This document shows, piece by piece, positions 62,102-64,000 of a stretch of 64,000 nt of DNA (within the stretch, counting starts at the first letter, position 1; every line of letters begins with the position of its first letter). The translations under genes and the position numbers were made by a program. The stretch is from Porticoccus sp. Lineage in GTDB: Bacteria; Pseudomonadota; Gammaproteobacteria; Pseudomonadales; Porticoccaceae. Location of the stretch: contig JALRJN010000109.1 in assembly GCA_023261185.1 (NCBI GenBank), positions 1 through 64,000 of the forward strand, given 5' to 3'. The notes beneath the pieces were generated by a model, which was not told the origin of the DNA, did no database searches, and worked only from the letters and a program-made list of their open reading frames with translations.

Positions 62102-62971
62102 ATGGTCAAGAGAAAAGGTTTGGGGCGCGGTCTGGATGCTCTGCTTGGGGTAGAGGAGAGCTCATCCACCAGCGAGGCTGGTCAGGACAACGAGCATCTG
62201 AAAGAGCTTCCGGTTGAATTCATGCGTCGTGGCAAGTATCAGCCACGCAGGGATATGCACCCGGAAGCCTTGGAAGAACTGGCAGACTCAATTCGGGCAC
62301 AGGGCGTCATGCAGCCGATCGTGGTTCGCTCCCTGGGCGAGGACAGCTACGAAATCATCGCTGGAGAGCGTCGCTGGCGCGCCTCGCAACTGGCCGGTCT
62401 GGAGACCATTCCCGCCCTGATCAGAAATGTTTCCGACGAATCGGCTATGGCCATGGCGCTGATTGAAAATATCCAGCGCGAAGACCTGAATGCCATGGAA
62501 GAAGCCCAGGCGTTGATACGCCTTCAGGAAGAGTTCGGGCTAACACAACAGCAGATTGCACAGGCAGTGGGTAAATCCCGGAGCAGCGTAGCCAACTTTC
62601 TGCGACTGACGGCTCTCACAGAAGAAGTACAAAAATTACTGGAACACGGTGATCTGGAAATGGGTCATGCAAAAGTGCTGCTCGGGCTGGAAGGAGACCG
62701 TCAAGTTGAGGCGGCACGCCAGGCTGTAGCGCGAGGCATGTCTGTGCGACAGATTGAAGATCTGGTAAAGCGCATGCAGCATGAGCAGAACCAGCCAGAA
62801 AAAACGAATGAAAAGAAAGTAGATCCGGATATCAGGCGTCTTGAAGAGCGTCTTGAAGGGCAACTGAGTGTTCCTGTGCGTATTGAACACTCTGCCAAGG
62901 GAAAAGGAAGGCTGGTTTTGAAGTACAATAGCCTCGATGAGCTCGAAGGGATACTCGACCATATCAAATAG
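62102..62971 (+). CDS. parB: Chromosome partitioning protein ParB (Spo0J)
   Basis: CTP-dependent clamp that loads at parS. It is 289 residues: ParA-contacting N-terminus with KRKGLGRGLDALLG, the CTP-binding GERRWRASQLAGL and ENIQREDLNAMEEAQA, the helix-turn-helix (LTQQQIAQAVGKSRSSVANFLRL) and a C-terminal dimer domain. Its sites are the two 16-bp palindromes in recF. Confidence 0.96.
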   Translation: MVKRKGLGRGLDALLGVEESSSTSEAGQDNEHLKELPVEFMRRGKYQPRRDMHPEALEELADSIRAQGVMQPIVVRSLGEDSYEIIAGERRWRASQLAGLETIPALIRNVSDESAMAMALIENIQREDLNAMEEAQALIRLQEEFGLTQQQIAQAVGKSRSSVANFLRLTALTEEVQKLLEHGDLEMGHAKVLLGLEGDRQVEAARQAVARGMSVRQIEDLVKRMQHEQNQPEKTNEKKVDPDIRRLEERLEGQLSVPVRIEHSAKGKGRLVLKYNSLDELEGILDHIK

Positions 62972-63058
62972 TGATCATTGATGATTAATCATAAGTTACA
63001 TCAATTGCCATTATTTGCCGCAAAGGTGCTGGAACTGGCCAGTAATGGCAAAGATTTG

Positions 63059-63087
63059 TTGAATCTGAAAATTGGACTACCTATAAT
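63059..63087 (+). promoter_or_regulatory. Promoter of the atp operon
   Basis: TTGAAT, a 17-base spacer and a perfect TATAAT, about 67 bp upstream of atpI. A perfect 12-bp palindrome ATGATTAATCAT lies upstream, at 62980-62991. Confidence 0.7.
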
Positions 63088-63154
63088 TGCCGCCCGTTTG
63101 GGTCGGTGAAATTATGGGCTCAGGCAAACAATGCGGATGGGGGGTAGCTACTTT

Positions 63155-64000
<846 letters not shown>

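Overview
The window is chromosomal DNA from a gammaproteobacterium, most likely a marine relative of the pseudomonads (order Cellvibrionales or close to it). The support is gene order: rpmB-rpmG-radC opposite coaBC-algC-argB-slmA-crc, metX-metW-DUF4426-rdgB, ubiC-ubiA-phoB-phoR, dnaA-dnaN-recF-gyrB, and mnmG-rsmG-parA-parB-atp are all layouts familiar from Pseudomonas and its neighbours. The placement below class is inference. No tRNA, rRNA, CRISPR array, prophage or insertion sequence was recognised. Coding density is high and nearly all genes are core genes.

Layout. 1-7 kb: ribosomal proteins L33 and L28, a radC gene with an internal deletion, then coaBC, a membrane-anchored algC, argB and slmA. 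7-12.5 kb: a Crc-like protein, methionine synthesis (metX, metW), rdgB and the first two ubiquinone genes. 12.5-20 kb: phoB-phoR behind a clear Pho box, then a FemAB-like acyltransferase, a SYLF lipid-binding protein, two methyltransferases, yaaA and an M48 lipoprotein protease. 20-23.3 kb: a LysR regulator opposite DoxX, pirin and nitroreductase genes, followed by an AT-richer acetyltransferase. 23.3-30.5 kb: leuA with a probable attenuator, an Lrp-type regulator beside putA, an enoyl-CoA hydratase and a carbonic anhydrase. 30.6-36.2 kb: pstSCAB-phoU behind four 11-bp Pho-box repeats. 36.3-43 kb: TRAP permeases without a binding protein, a YciA-like thioesterase, a glutaredoxin, a small AT-rich accessory group (CREST hydrolase, GNAT), a metallo-beta-lactamase-fold protein and cysK. 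43-47.8 kb: glyQS, gmhB, plsC and an arginine-rich small protein gene. 47.8-64 kb: the replication-origin region, with gyrB, recF, dnaN, dnaA, mnmE, yidC, yidD, rnpA and rpmH on the minus strand, then mnmG, rsmG, parA, parB, atpI and the start of atpB on the plus strand.

The most notable structure is around the origin. In Pseudomonas rpmH faces away from dnaA, oriC lies between them, and mnmE is followed by mnmG. Here the rpmH-to-mnmE block is reversed, so mnmE sits behind dnaA and rpmH faces mnmG. DnaA-box clusters and AT-rich DNA lie at both ends of the reversed block (54.1-54.3 kb and 58.3-58.8 kb). The second cluster is the stronger oriC candidate. Two perfect 16-bp parS sites lie inside recF, matching the parAB genes on the other side of the origin.

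The phosphate genes form one circuit split over two places: phoBR with its own Pho box, and pst-phoU with a four-repeat Pho box. Other local signals include an 18-bp palindrome as a LysR operator, a leuA attenuator hairpin, a hairpin covering the rpmH stop codon, and many TTG or GTG starts near the origin.
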